Assembly: GCF_000024025.1 (NCBI RefSeq)
Contig: NC_013131.1
Coordinates: 4,092,001 to 4,156,000 of the forward strand
DNA length: 64,000 nt
Reading direction: 5' to 3'
DNA from: Catenulispora acidiphila DSM 44928
GTDB taxonomy: Bacteria; Actinomycetota; Actinomycetes; Streptomycetales; Catenulisporaceae
The position numbers and the translations under genes are program-made. Numbering within the stretch: the first letter of the stretch is position 1; each line of letters opens with the position of its first letter. Shown piece by piece: positions 51,778 to 60,934 of this stretch. The notes under the pieces were generated by a model. It made no database searches and was not told the origin of the DNA. It saw nothing but the letters and a program-made list of their open reading frames with translations.

Positions 51778-53708
51778 CCGCCGAAGCGACGATCGCAGCC
51801 CCGCCGGTCGTGACGGCGCGGGCGCTGGAGACGGCGCGAGCGCGGTTGGCCGCGACGCTCGCGGAACGCGCTGTCGCGGTGGGCCTCGACGCGGTGGCCG
51901 TGGTGCCGCTCGGCGCCGCGGATGTCGCCGATCCGCAGCGCGATCCGTACGCCGCGCTCCGTCCGACGGCAGCCGTCCATCTGACGGCGCAAGCCGCGTT
52001 GATCGGGCCGTGGGGCGCGGGCCGGGGCTGCGGGACGTGCCTGGGCATCCGGTGGCAACGCCTGCGCACGCGCTCGGAGCGTGATGCGCTGGAGCAGGGC
52101 TGGACGCCGCGGGCGATCGGCTCGTGGCCGCTGCTTCCGGAGCACGCCGTCGACGCGATCTGGACTGCCTGTCTCAATACTCTGAATCGGAGCGTCCCGG
52201 ACCGGACCCGGCGGGTCACCCGGGTCGATCTGGAGACTTTGCGGCTGCACACCGTCCCGCTGCTGCCTGAACCGCTGTGCCCGCACTGCGGTGAGCCGGA
52301 TCAGGGCTTTGACGAGCTCTCGACCGGTCTCGTGTCCCGCGCCAAGCCGGCGCCCGACGCCTACCGGCTGCGCTCGCCGGGCTCCTATCAGCTCCCGGCG
52401 GATGCCCTGGCCAATCCGGTCTGCGGCGTGCTGGGCGCGGCCACCTGGCTCGATGTCACCTCGCCCACCACGGCGCCGGTCGCCGGGACCGTGTTCATGC
52501 GCGGATACGCCGGATTGACCGATGTGACCTGGAGCGGGCAAGCGAACAGCTTCGAGGACAGCAGGCGTCTGGCTTTCCTGGAAGGGCTGGAGCGCTACGC
52601 CGGAACCCACCGCCGGGTCCCCGGCCCTTCGGTCATCGCGGCGTTCGACGACCTCGACGACGCGCTCGACCCGCGCACCTGCGGTGAGTACGCGCCGGAA
52701 ACGTATGCGGCCGACTCGATGACCAGCCCGTTCGATCCGAAGCGGCCGATTCCGTGGGTGCCCGGCTATTCGCTGCGCACCGGGCGTCGCGTGCACGTGC
52801 CAGCACGGCTCGTCTACTACAGCGCGGGCGTCCAGGCGGACAACTTCGTGTTCGAATGCTCCAACGGCTGCGCCACCGGCAGTGTGCTGGAGGAGGCGAT
52901 CCTGTTCGGGCTGCTGGAGCTGATCGAACGCGACGCGTTCCTGCTCGGTTGGTACGGCGGCGCCGAGCTGACCGAGATCGACCCCGCCTCCTGCCCGAGC
53001 CCGGCGCTGGCCGCCATGATCGACCGGGCCGGCCTGCGCGGGTACGACGTGCACGTCTTCGACAACCGGATCGACCTGGCGATCCCGGTCGTGACGGCGG
53101 TGGCCGTGCGCCGCGACGGGGGACCGGGGACCCTGGCCTTCGCCGCGTCGGCCGGCTTCGATCCGCGCACCGCCGTCGAGGGCGCGGTCTCGGAGATCCT
53201 GACCTACATCCCGCACCTGCCCCGCCAGGTCGCCGAGCGCCCGCAGGAGTTGGCGGCGATGGCGGGCGACTTCGACCTGGTCCGCCGCCTGCCCGACCAC
53301 GCCGCTTTGTACGGACTGCCCGAGATGGCGCGGCACGCACGCCGCTACCTCGGCCGATCCGACCGAGGCGGCACCGGCATCCGTTCCTACGACGAGGTGT
53401 ACGCGCAGTGGTCCCGGCGCCGGCCGGACACCGGCGACCTGCTGGACGATGTGCTGTTGTGCCGCGACGAGATCGCGGCGGCCGGACACGACGTGATCGT
53501 GGTCGATCAGACCACGCCGGAACAACGGCGCCTGGGACTGCGGACGGTCTGCACGCTGGCTCCCGGCCTGCTGCCGATCGACTTCGGCTGGGGACGCCAG
53601 CGGGCGCTGCGCATGGACCGGTTGCGGACGGCGCTGCGGCGCGGCGGCCTGCGGGACAGCGATCTGGCCGACCACGAGGTGCACCGGGTCCCGCACCCTT
53701 TCCCTTGA
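51774..53708 (+). CDS. YcaO domain protein (second)
   Basis: 644 aa, laid out like the first YcaO: zinc-type pairs CGTC (near 87) and CPHC (near 169), then the YcaO domain from about 200. Motifs are SFEDSRRLAFLEGLERYAG, NFVFECSNGCATGSVLEEAILFGLLELIERDAF with intact ATP/Mg residues, VIVVDQTTPEQ and a PHPFP end. Both YcaO proteins thus look active and of the azoline-forming type. No TfuA, the thioamidation partner, is seen. A split of labour, for example Cys versus Ser/Thr cyclisation or different core sites, is inferred. It is the last gene of the operon, followed at once by a strong hairpin. Confidence 0.9.
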   Translation: MTAEATIAAPPVVTARALETARARLAATLAERAVAVGLDAVAVVPLGAADVADPQRDPYAALRPTAAVHLTAQAALIGPWGAGRGCGTCLGIRWQRLRTRSERDALEQGWTPRAIGSWPLLPEHAVDAIWTACLNTLNRSVPDRTRRVTRVDLETLRLHTVPLLPEPLCPHCGEPDQGFDELSTGLVSRAKPAPDAYRLRSPGSYQLPADALANPVCGVLGAATWLDVTSPTTAPVAGTVFMRGYAGLTDVTWSGQANSFEDSRRLAFLEGLERYAGTHRRVPGPSVIAAFDDLDDALDPRTCGEYAPETYAADSMTSPFDPKRPIPWVPGYSLRTGRRVHVPARLVYYSAGVQADNFVFECSNGCATGSVLEEAILFGLLELIERDAFLLGWYGGAELTEIDPASCPSPALAAMIDRAGLRGYDVHVFDNRIDLAIPVVTAVAVRRDGGPGTLAFAASAGFDPRTAVEGAVSEILTYIPHLPRQVAERPQELAAMAGDFDLVRRLPDHAALYGLPEMARHARRYLGRSDRGGTGIRSYDEVYAQWSRRRPDTGDLLDDVLLCRDEIAAAGHDVIVVDQTTPEQRRLGLRTVCTLAPGLLPIDFGWGRQRALRMDRLRTALRRGGLRDSDLADHEVHRVPHPFP

Positions 53709-53720
53709 ACCACGACAGCG

Positions 53721-53755
53721 CCGGGCGGCGCGTCGTCACACGACGCGCCGCCCGG
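53721..53755. terminator. bidirectional terminator hairpin
   Basis: Perfect 15-bp stem CCGGGCGGCGCGTCG / CGACGCGCCGCCCGG with loop TCACA. It lies between the second YcaO and the convergent precursor gene and would terminate both transcripts. Confidence 0.88.
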
Positions 53756-53776
53756 TCCCGGTCCCTGTCCCCGCGG

Positions 53777-53974
53777 TCAGGCCGAGCAGCTGGTGGTGCT
53801 CGTGGTGCTGCTGCACGTGCTGGTGCTGCTGCAGCTGGTCGACGAGCCGAGCATGACCTCGCTGGCGTCGGAGTAGTCCGTGATCTCGAAGGTCTCGGAC
53901 TCCAGGGCGAGGATCTCGGCGGCCAGCGCGGTGACGCTGGTGTCCTCGAGGGTCTCAGTGGTGTGGATCTGCAT
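53777..53974 (-). CDS. RiPP precursor peptide (thiazolylpeptide type)
   Basis: 65 aa. The leader (residues 1-43) is acidic: MQIHTTETLEDTSVTALAAE, then FEITDYSDASEVML, resembling thiopeptide leaders. Residues 44-65 are the likely core: 11 Ser, 7 Thr and 3 Cys (48, 54, 63), then a final Ala, so 21 of 22 residues can be cyclised or dehydrated. Cys are spaced SCSS, TCSS and SCSA. A very strong ribosome site (GAGGAGG) precedes the ATG. It is encoded opposite the modifying operon, separated by a strong hairpin, and so is made from its own promoter, presumably in excess. The exact leader/core border (around Gly43) is a guess. Confidence 0.92.
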   Translation of the reverse strand: MQIHTTETLEDTSVTALAAEILALESETFEITDYSDASEVMLGSSTSCSSTSTCSSTTSTTSCSA

Positions 53975-54099
53975 GGTGGTTACCTCCTCGGTGTGGGGTC
54001 GCGCCCCCGGACGGATCCGGCGAGGCCGATGCCTGGCGGGTGCGCGCGTGGTTCCACCTTCAGTTCTAGCCGTCGTCGCTGGCAGGAGACCGTTCCGAC

Positions 54100-54121
54100 C
54101 GCTGTCACCCCGCTATCACCC
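54100..54121. promoter_or_regulatory. candidate SARP-type direct repeats
   Basis: CGCTGTCACCC is followed directly by CGCTATCACCC, an exact 11-base period with one mismatch, in the 182-base gap between the precursor and the M20 gene. SARPs bind direct repeats at helical-turn spacing near -35. It may control the precursor promoter. A good -10 at the usual 8-base distance is not evident. Confidence 0.45.
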
Positions 54122-54156
54122 GAGCCGTTTCGCGAGGCGCATCAAAGGACTCCGAT

Positions 54157-55470
54157 ATGCGTGATCTTCCAAAGTCCCTCTCCGGCAGTTTCCTGACAGA
54201 GCCGTTCTCCGCCGCGCAGGCCGTGGAGCTGTATCTGCATCTCCACCGCGACCCGGAACTGTCGGGCGCCGAGGAGCGCACCGCCGCCCGCCTGGCCCGT
54301 GCCCTGACCGGTGACGGCTTCGAGGTCGCCAGCGGCGTCGGCGGCCATGGCGTGGTCGGGGTTCTGCGCAACGGATCCGGTCCCACGGTCATGCTCCGCG
54401 CGGAACTCGACGCGCTCCCCGTCCGCGAGCAGACCGCTCTGCCGTATGCGAGCACTGCGACGGCGCTCGACGCCGAGGGTCGCCTGGTCCCGGTGATGCA
54501 CGCCTGCGGTCACGACCTGCACGTGGCGTGTGCGGCGGGCGCCGCGACCGTGCTGGCTCAGCGTCGCGACCGTTGGCGCGGCACCCTGATGGTCGTCGGC
54601 CAGCCGGCCGAGGAGACCCTGACCGGCGCCGCCGCGATGCTCGAAGACGGGCTCTACGAACGCTTCGCCCCCGGCCCGCCGGACGCCGTGCTGGCACAGC
54701 ACTCGGCACCGCTCCCCGCCGGCATGACGGCCCACCCGACCGGCGCCGCGACCGCCGCCGGCGCCGCCCTGCGCGTGGTCGTCCACGGCCGCGGCGGCCA
54801 CGCCGCCACCCCCCACCTGGCCATCGACCCCGTGCGGGTCGCCGCAGCGATCGTGCTCCGCCTGGCAACGGTCGCCGACGAAGAACTCGGCACCGCCGCC
54901 CCCGCCGCAGTCTCCGTTGGATCACTCCACGCAGGCACGTCACCCAACGTCATCCCGGACGAGGCACACATCGAGGCGACAATCCGCACCCTCACCGACC
55001 CCCACCTGGAACGCCTACTCGCCGCAGTACACAGAATCATCGCCGCCGAAAGCGAAGCAGCAGGCTGCCCCGAACCCCCCGCCGTGACCCTGCTCAGCAG
55101 AACCCCGGCGAACCACCCCGACCCAACCCTGGCAGCCGCCATCATCCGCGCACACCGCCACCTCCTGGGAACCGAACGCGTCGCCCTCTGGCCCCCCACC
55201 CTGGCCACCGAGGACTTCCCCCTCTTCGGCCCACCCGGCGCCGCCACCGGCCTCCACAAATCCCCCGCCACCCGCACCGCCTACTGGATGTTCGGCACCA
55301 TCGGCCCCACCCAATGGCACCAAACCCCCGGCCACACCGCCGCCGAAAAACTAGCCACCCTAGCCCCCAACCACTCACCCAAGTACCAACCAGACCCAGG
55401 CCCAGCCATCCCCGCCGGCATCCGCACCCTGGCCTCAGCAGCCCTCGCCGCCGGCCTCGCCGAGCCCTGA
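54157..55470 (+). CDS. M20 family amidohydrolase (hippurate hydrolase-like)
   Basis: A 437-aa metallo-aminoacylase/carboxypeptidase of the M20D type. Motifs are LHLHRDPELSGAEERTAARL, VMLRAELDALPVREQT, the metal-ligand MHACGHDLHV, the Glu pair in VGQPAEETLTGAAAML, and the dimerisation domain starting GRGGHAATPHLAIDP. It hydrolyses N-acyl amino acids or small amides. It is divergent from the precursor gene and shares its upstream region, so it could trim or detoxify the RiPP, but it may simply be a neighbour. The 3' third changes codon use toward unusual CCC/ACC runs, close to the insertion sequence region. Confidence 0.88.
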   Translation: MRDLPKSLSGSFLTEPFSAAQAVELYLHLHRDPELSGAEERTAARLARALTGDGFEVASGVGGHGVVGVLRNGSGPTVMLRAELDALPVREQTALPYASTATALDAEGRLVPVMHACGHDLHVACAAGAATVLAQRRDRWRGTLMVVGQPAEETLTGAAAMLEDGLYERFAPGPPDAVLAQHSAPLPAGMTAHPTGAATAAGAALRVVVHGRGGHAATPHLAIDPVRVAAAIVLRLATVADEELGTAAPAAVSVGSLHAGTSPNVIPDEAHIEATIRTLTDPHLERLLAAVHRIIAAESEAAGCPEPPAVTLLSRTPANHPDPTLAAAIIRAHRHLLGTERVALWPPTLATEDFPLFGPPGAATGLHKSPATRTAYWMFGTIGPTQWHQTPGHTAAEKLATLAPNHSPKYQPDPGPAIPAGIRTLASAALAAGLAEP

Positions 55471-55525
55471 GGCGCTGCACGCGGCCGCCGGAGGTGGTGG
55501 TCATGGCTTATGTGGGGGTGGTGCG

Positions 55526-55600
55526 AGCTGGCTGGTGCGGCTTGTCGGTGGGTTTTGAAGAGCTTTTTACGGCTTCGAGCATGGTTTGATGGCCTCGCAG
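55526..55600. repeat. left arm of a long inverted repeat (split by the IS)
   Basis: This 75-bp stretch reappears inverted at about 58024-58106 (shared segments include TACGGCTTCG and TTGATGGCCTCGCAG). It ends in the 8-bp CCTCGCAG target duplication of the adjoining insertion sequence. The remaining bases 55471-55525 hold no gene. Confidence 0.75.
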
Positions 55601-57441
55601 ATCCTGTTGCCCATTTGGCTGTTGGGGTGGTTGTGGTTTGTTGAGGGTGTCAGGGTTGGTTGTGCGGCCGGTTCTTTTTCCCGATCCCCGGTCGTGGGGT
55701 GGGTTGGATGTCGATGCGGCCGGAGCCGTGGCCGGAGCCTGTGCCTGAGGTGGCGGAGGCGGTGCGGTCGAAGAACTATGGCCGCACGGTGCCGATGCCG
55801 GTGGCGGTGCGGGACCGGCTGGGAGAGTTGTTCCCGGATGCGGAGTTCGCGCAGGCGTTCGGGCCGACCGGCCCGGCGGGCTGGTCGCCGGGCCGGCTGG
55901 CGTTGGTCTCGGTGTTTCAGATGGTTGAGAACCTGACCGATCGGCAGGCTGCTGATGCGGTGCGGGACCGGTTGTCGTGGATGTACGCGCTGGGGCTGGA
56001 TCTGGCCGATACCGGGTTCGATCACAGTGTGCTGTCACAGTTCCGGACCCGGGTGATCGAGCACGGTCTGGAGGAGAAGGTTCTTGATCTGCTGCTGGCC
56101 CGGTTGGTCGATCTGGGGCTGTTGGCCGATGGTGGGAAGGCACGTACCGACTCCACTCATGTGGTGTCCGCGGTGCGGGATCTGAACCGGCTGGAGTTGG
56201 CCGGGGAGGCCGTGCGCGCGGCGATCCAGGTGTCGGCTGCCGCAGCCCCGGACTGGGTTGCCGAGGTGGTGGATGTGCCGGGTTGGACGGCCCGCTACGA
56301 CACCCACGTCGATACCTGGCAGATACCCACCTCGCAGGCCAAGCGGGACCAACTGGCGTCCGTCTACGGCCGGGACGGACACGCCCTGCTGGCCGCGGTC
56401 TATGACCGGCGCTCCCCGGCCTGGCTGGCCGAGCTGCCGGCGGTGCAGACGCTGCGGGTGGTGCTGCTGCAGAACTACATCGTCACCACCGATGCGCGCG
56501 GACGGGAGGTGGTCAGGCGGCGGGAGGGCTCCAAGCAGGCAGGGGACGGTCTCCCGCCAGGCCATCTGCGCACCGCCTCCCCCTATGACACCGACACCCG
56601 CTGGTCGGCCAAGCGCGACATGTTGTGGAACGGATTCAAGCTGCACGTCACCGAAACATGCACCGGCGAACCCTGCCAGGACCGGGCCCGGCCCAACCTC
56701 ATCACCAATGTCGCAACCACCCACGCCACCGTCTCCGATGCCGCCGTCTTGGCCCCGGTCCACGCCCGGCTGGCCGACCGCGGCCTTGGCCCGGCCGAGC
56801 ACTATGTCGACTCCGGATACGCCAGCGCCGAAAACATCATCGCAGCCAGGTCGGACTACGGTATCGCCTTGATAACCCCGGTGCTGCTGGACAACTCCGC
56901 CCAGGCCCGTGCCGGGAACGGCTTCGCCGCCGCAGACTTCACCATCGACTTCAAACACCAGTCCGCCACCTGCCCGCAGGGCGCACACAGCTCCTCGTGG
57001 TCCCCGGCCTCCCAGCGCGGCTACCCGGTGATCGTGGTCAAGTTCGCCAACAGCGTCTGCGGGCCCTGCCCGGTACGTCAACAATGCACCACCTCAGCCA
57101 GCGGCCGCCGACAACTGACCTTGCACCCCGCAGCCCTGACCCAGACGCTTCAGGCCCGACGCACCGAACAGACCGACCAGCGCTGGCAGACCGACTACGC
57201 CCTACGCTGCGGCATCGAGGGCACCATCAAATCAAGCCGTCGCCGTCACCAACATCCGCCGCGCCCGCTATCGAGGCATCACCAAAACCCGACTACAACA
57301 CATCTACAGCGCCGCAGCGCTCAACCTCATCCGGCTGCACGCCTGGTGGAACGACCAGCCACTCGACCGCTCCCGCACCAGCCACCTCGCCCACCTCGAA
57401 CTCGCCCTCACCGCTTGATCAAATCAAATGGGCAACAGGAT
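55601..57441 (+). mobile_element. IS1182-like insertion sequence
   Basis: A 1,841-bp element bounded by perfect 17-bp inverted repeats ATCCTGTTGCCCATTTG (55601-55617) and its complement (57425-57441). It is flanked by an 8-bp direct duplication CCTCGCAG at 55593-55600 and 57442-57449. One transposase frame fills it. The intact duplication indicates a fairly recent insertion, while the transposase carries a frameshift. It landed inside the left arm of the long inverted repeat. Confidence 0.88.
55708..57418 (+). pseudogene. IS1182 family transposase, frameshifted
   Basis: The product resembles DDE transposases of the IS1182 group: VFQMVENLTDRQAADAVRDRLSWMYALGL, GFDHSVLSQFRTRVIEHG, ARTDSTHVVSAVRDLNRLEL, EHYVDSGYASAENI, and a C-terminal cysteine cluster CGPCPVRQQC. 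Near 57229-57231 an extra A breaks the frame right after CGIEGTI. Reading on in the next frame restores the expected NQAVAVTNIRRARYRGITKT and ends LALTA-stop at 57418. So one base is inserted relative to a working gene, unless programmed frameshifting or a sequence error explains it. ATG at 55714 is an alternative start. Confidence 0.85.
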
Positions 57442-58106
57442 CCTCGCAGGGGACGCAGTTCGGTGGTGCGTGTCCGGGTGGCGCTGGCGGCCGGCGGTTG
57501 CGGGTATCCACGACAAGTCGCGGACAGCATCGCGAACCTCGGTGGTGCCTTGCACCGGCATCGTGCTGGGACTGGCGGCCTGCCCGGGGCGCGCGCTAAG
57601 CGGTGGGTGGGGGACCTCTTCCCACAGGGATGTTGTCCCGGATTCCTCGTCGCTGTCGGCGGTGCTTGCACAATCATTCCGGACTGGCGGTGTCCAGCCG
57701 GGCGTTTCGCCAGCACAGCAGCAGTGATTCGGCTTGATACCGCCAGGCCGGGATGATTCCCTCCGGGCGACGTCAGCGACGAGGAATCCGGGACGAAGGC
57801 GACCACAATTCAGACCGCCGCCGACCCGCCCAACGCGGCCCGACCCCCCGTTGCAGAGCGCCCGCCGGAGGCGCTTGCTTTTGATCTCGGGCACCCCTCA
57901 AACGCGGCCGCCGCCCGCCAACCCCAACGCATGCGCAGTGACTCGGACCGGCGCGCGGTCGTGTCCACCACCACCGCCGGCCGCCAGCGCAGACCAGTCA
58001 CCCACTACCGAACTGCGCCCCCTGCGAGGCCATCAACACCTTGCGCGAAGCCGTAAAGAAAGCTTCTAAAAACCCACAAACAAACCGCACCCAACCACCC
58101 CGCACC
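57442..58106. repeat. long imperfect inverted repeat, no intact gene
   Basis: With the IS removed, the left arm (55526-55600 plus 57442-57714) matches the right arm (about 57715-58106) in inverted orientation, with indels. Outer matches include CTCGCAGGGG, CGCAGTTCGGT and GCGCTGGCGGCCGGCGGT against their complements near 57965-58033. The inner part includes a perfect 21-bp pair. No intact gene is seen here; short frames reading TTELRPLRG occur in both arms, as expected for duplicated sequence. It may be a remnant of two head-to-head mobile element ends. Confidence 0.72.
57635..57794. repeat. perfect 21-bp inverted repeat pair
   Basis: Arms at 57635-57655 (starting GTCCCGGATTCCTCG) and 57774-57794 (ending GAATCCGGGAC) are exact complements, 118 bases apart. 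A second, looser pair lies inside (around 57668-57703 and 57727-57762). The feature sits at the centre of the larger inverted repeat. Confidence 0.85.
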
Positions 58107-58147
58107 ACCCCTCACCACCCCACACCACCCCCACACAACGAACCCAC

Positions 58148-59830
58148 TCACCCCACCGCCACCCGCAACCACACCGCAGCATCCGCAGCCAGCATCCCCT
58201 CGACCAAGTCCGCGCTCTGCACCAAGATCCCGGCGTGCGGCGGCAGGGGAATCGGCGTCGTGGACAGGTTCGCGATGCAGCGCAGCGATCCGCCTCTGGT
58301 GAAGTCCAGGACCGCCTCGTCGCTCGGCATCCAGTGCAGCGTGCCGTCTCCCAGCGCCGGTTCCTCGCGGCGGATGCGGAGGGCTGCGCGGTAGAGCTCG
58401 AGCATGGAGCGGGGGTCGCCGGTTTGGGTTTCGACCGTGAGGGCGGCCCAGTCTGCCGGCTGCGGCAGCCATGGTTCGACCGCGTTCGCCGCGTCAGCCG
58501 GAGAGAAGCCGAAGGGCGCCCGAGTTCCGGACCACGGAAGAGGCACGCGACAGCCGTCGCGGCCAGGGTCCGACCCGCCGGTGCGGTGCCAGATCGGGTC
58601 CTGGCGGAGGTGCGCGGGGATGTCCTCGACCTCCCACAGGCCCAGCTCGTCGCCCTGGTAGATGTACACCGCGCCGGGGAGTGCGAAGGTCAGCAAGGCC
58701 GCTGCTCGTGCGCGGCGGGTGCCGAGCTCGATGTCGAGGGCGCGGCCGTGTTCGCGGCGGTCCATGGCGAAGGAGGTGTCGGTGCGGCCGTAGCGGGAGA
58801 CGTGGCGGTCCACGTCGTGGTTCGACAGGACCCACGTCGGTGGGGCGTCGACCGGGGCGTGGATCTGGATGGTCGCGTCGATGACGGAGCGGAGCTCGGT
58901 GGCGTTCCAGGCGCTGCACAGGTAGGGGAAGTTGAAGGCGCTGTGCAGCTCGTCGGGGCGGAAGTAGTGGGTGAAGCGCTCCGGGTCCGGGATCCACAGC
59001 TCGCCGATCAGGGCGCGGTCGCCGCCGTAGGATTCGGCCACGGCGCGCCAGGCGCGGTAGATCTCGTGGACGTCGTCGCGGTCCTCGAAGGGGTGCTGTT
59101 CGGGAGCGGAGGCCAGGTCGGGGAGCTCGGCGTCCTTGGTCAGCAGTGCGGCGGAGTCGATCCGGATCCCGTCCGCGCCCCGGTCGAACCAGAACCGGAG
59201 CACGTCCTCGAACTCCGCCCGGACGTCCGCCGACGTCCAGTTGAAGTCGGGCTGCTCGGGGGCGAACAGGTGCAGGTACCACTCACCGGGAGTGCCCTCG
59301 GCCGCCGGGACGCGCGTCCAGGCCGGGCCGCCGAAAATCGACTGCCAGTCGTTCGGCGGCAGCGAGCCGTCCGCACCGCGCCCCGGACGGAACCAGAACC
59401 GCTCACGCTCGACCGAGCCGGGCCCGGCCGCCAGCGCCGCCTGGAACCAAGGGTGCTGATCCGAGCAGTGGTTGGGGACCACATCGATGATCACCTTGAT
59501 GCCGTACCCGTGCGCCTCGGCGATCAGCGCGTCGGCGTCGGCCAGCGTCCCGAACACCGGCTCGATGTCGCGGTAGTCGGCGATGTCGTAGCCCGCGTCA
59601 GCCATCGGCGAGGGATACCAGGGGTTGAACCACAGTGCCTGGACGCCCAGATCCGCCAGATACGGCAGCTTGGCGCGCACCCCCGGCAGGTCGCCGACGC
59701 CGTCCCCGTCGGAGTCGGCGAAGCTGCGCGTGTAGACCTGGTAGATCGACGCGCTGCGCCACCAGGCGGCGGCCGGTGCGCGGTCCTGATCGGCGGCGGC
59801 GGGCAGAAGGTTGTTGTCGACGTGGATCAC
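58148..59830 (-). CDS. GH13 alpha-glucosidase
   Basis: A 560-aa intracellular-type alpha-glucosidase/oligo-1,6-glucosidase. GH13 regions are visible: DVVPNHCSDQHPWF (I), FWFDRGADGIRIDSA with the nucleophile Asp (II), ALIGELWIPD with the acid/base Glu (III), and WVLSNHDVDRH (IV). QVYTRSFADSDGDGVGDLPGV near the N-terminus is typical of this subfamily. There is no signal peptide. The GTG start at 59830 has a weak AAGAAAG upstream. It is the last gene of the sugar operon and would hydrolyse imported alpha-glucosides to glucose. Confidence 0.92.
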   Translation of the reverse strand: MIHVDNNLLPAAADQDRAPAAAWWRSASIYQVYTRSFADSDGDGVGDLPGVRAKLPYLADLGVQALWFNPWYPSPMADAGYDIADYRDIEPVFGTLADADALIAEAHGYGIKVIIDVVPNHCSDQHPWFQAALAAGPGSVERERFWFRPGRGADGSLPPNDWQSIFGGPAWTRVPAAEGTPGEWYLHLFAPEQPDFNWTSADVRAEFEDVLRFWFDRGADGIRIDSAALLTKDAELPDLASAPEQHPFEDRDDVHEIYRAWRAVAESYGGDRALIGELWIPDPERFTHYFRPDELHSAFNFPYLCSAWNATELRSVIDATIQIHAPVDAPPTWVLSNHDVDRHVSRYGRTDTSFAMDRREHGRALDIELGTRRARAAALLTFALPGAVYIYQGDELGLWEVEDIPAHLRQDPIWHRTGGSDPGRDGCRVPLPWSGTRAPFGFSPADAANAVEPWLPQPADWAALTVETQTGDPRSMLELYRAALRIRREEPALGDGTLHWMPSDEAVLDFTRGGSLRCIANLSTTPIPLPPHAGILVQSADLVEGMLAADAAVWLRVAVG

Positions 59831-59926
59831 AGGGTTCTGCTTTCTTCGAGCCCGGATTCAGGCAAGGAGGTACCGTCCGCGCAGCCTCGGCGCGCGAAGG
59901 AGGGGGGAACGGAGGCGGAGAGCGGG

Positions 59927-60913
59927 CTACCCCTTCAAGCTCCCCACCGTCAGACCGGCCATGATGTTCCGCTGGAACACCAGGAAGAAGATGATCGCCG
60001 GAACCGCCGCGATGGCCGAAGCGGCGATCACCATGTTCTGCGGCGAGGTGTTAGCCGCCTGCGTGAGCCCCACGTTCAGGGTCTCCCGCGTCGGGCTGAA
60101 CCCGCCCTCGACCAGCTTCGGCCACAGGAAGTCCTTCCACACCGACGTCACCGCGAAGATCGACACCACCGCCAGGATCGGCCGCGACATCGGCAGCACG
60201 ATCGACCACAGGGTCTTGAACCGCCCCGCCCCGTCGATCGCGGCGGCGTGCATCAGATCGTCGGGAATCGAGTCGAAGAACCGCTTGAGCAGGAAGATGC
60301 TGAACCCGTTGGCGACCGAGGGCAGCCAGATCGCCGCCGGCGAGCCGATCAGATTCAGGTGGATCACCGGCACGTCGGCGACCGTCAGATACTGCGGTAC
60401 GACCAGCACCAGCGCCGGGATCATCAGCGTCGCCAGCATCAGCCCGAACACCGCGTTGCCGAACCGCGGCCGCAGCTTGGAGATCGCGTACGCCGCGGCG
60501 ACGTCGAAGACCAGCTGGAACGCCAACGCGCCGAACGCGTAGTACAGCGTGTTCCCCAACAGCCGCGCGATCCCCGTCTTGCTCCAGGCATCGACGTAGT
60601 TTCCGGGGTGGACGGCGTGCGGGTAGAGCGTCGGCGGACTCTGCACCGACTCCTTCGTCGACTTCAGCCCGTCGGTGAACATGAAATACAGCGGGCCGAG
60701 GAAGATCATCGTGAAACCGACGATCACCAGCGTGGCCACGATCCAATACAGGATCCGTCCCCGCCTGCGGTTCAACGTGGCGCTGGAGACCAGCGTCCGC
60801 GTGGTGGTGTCGTCCAAGGCGGAGCGCTTGCGCTTGCCCGCCGCCGAACCCGCAGCCGCCGACCGGCGGCCCCGGTTGTGGTTGATCAGGGTCCTGCTGT
60901 GCTGAGTGCTCAT
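59927..60913 (-). CDS. sugar ABC transporter permease (MalG-like)
   Basis: A 328-aa membrane protein with six helices after a basic N-terminal tail (RGRRSAAAGSAAGKRKR). The EAA loop that docks the ATPase is HAAAIDGAGRFKTLWSIVLPMSRP. It ends VFQRNIMAGLTVGSLKG, typical of MalG-type permeases. ATG at 60913 has AAGGAGG 6 bases upstream. It pairs with the preceding permease. No ATPase gene is in the operon; such actinobacterial systems usually share the multitask ATPase MsiK, encoded elsewhere. Confidence 0.92.
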   Translation of the reverse strand: MSTQHSRTLINHNRGRRSAAAGSAAGKRKRSALDDTTTRTLVSSATLNRRRGRILYWIVATLVIVGFTMIFLGPLYFMFTDGLKSTKESVQSPPTLYPHAVHPGNYVDAWSKTGIARLLGNTLYYAFGALAFQLVFDVAAAYAISKLRPRFGNAVFGLMLATLMIPALVLVVPQYLTVADVPVIHLNLIGSPAAIWLPSVANGFSIFLLKRFFDSIPDDLMHAAAIDGAGRFKTLWSIVLPMSRPILAVVSIFAVTSVWKDFLWPKLVEGGFSPTRETLNVGLTQAANTSPQNMVIAASAIAAVPAIIFFLVFQRNIMAGLTVGSLKG

Positions 60914-60934
60914 CAATCGCCTCCTTCGGCGGTC

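Noticed and set aside
57410-58140. CRISPR-like or tRNA-like structure suggested by the many inverted repeats
   Set aside because: There are no regularly spaced direct repeats and no cloverleaf. The pattern is explained by inverted copies and IS insertion.
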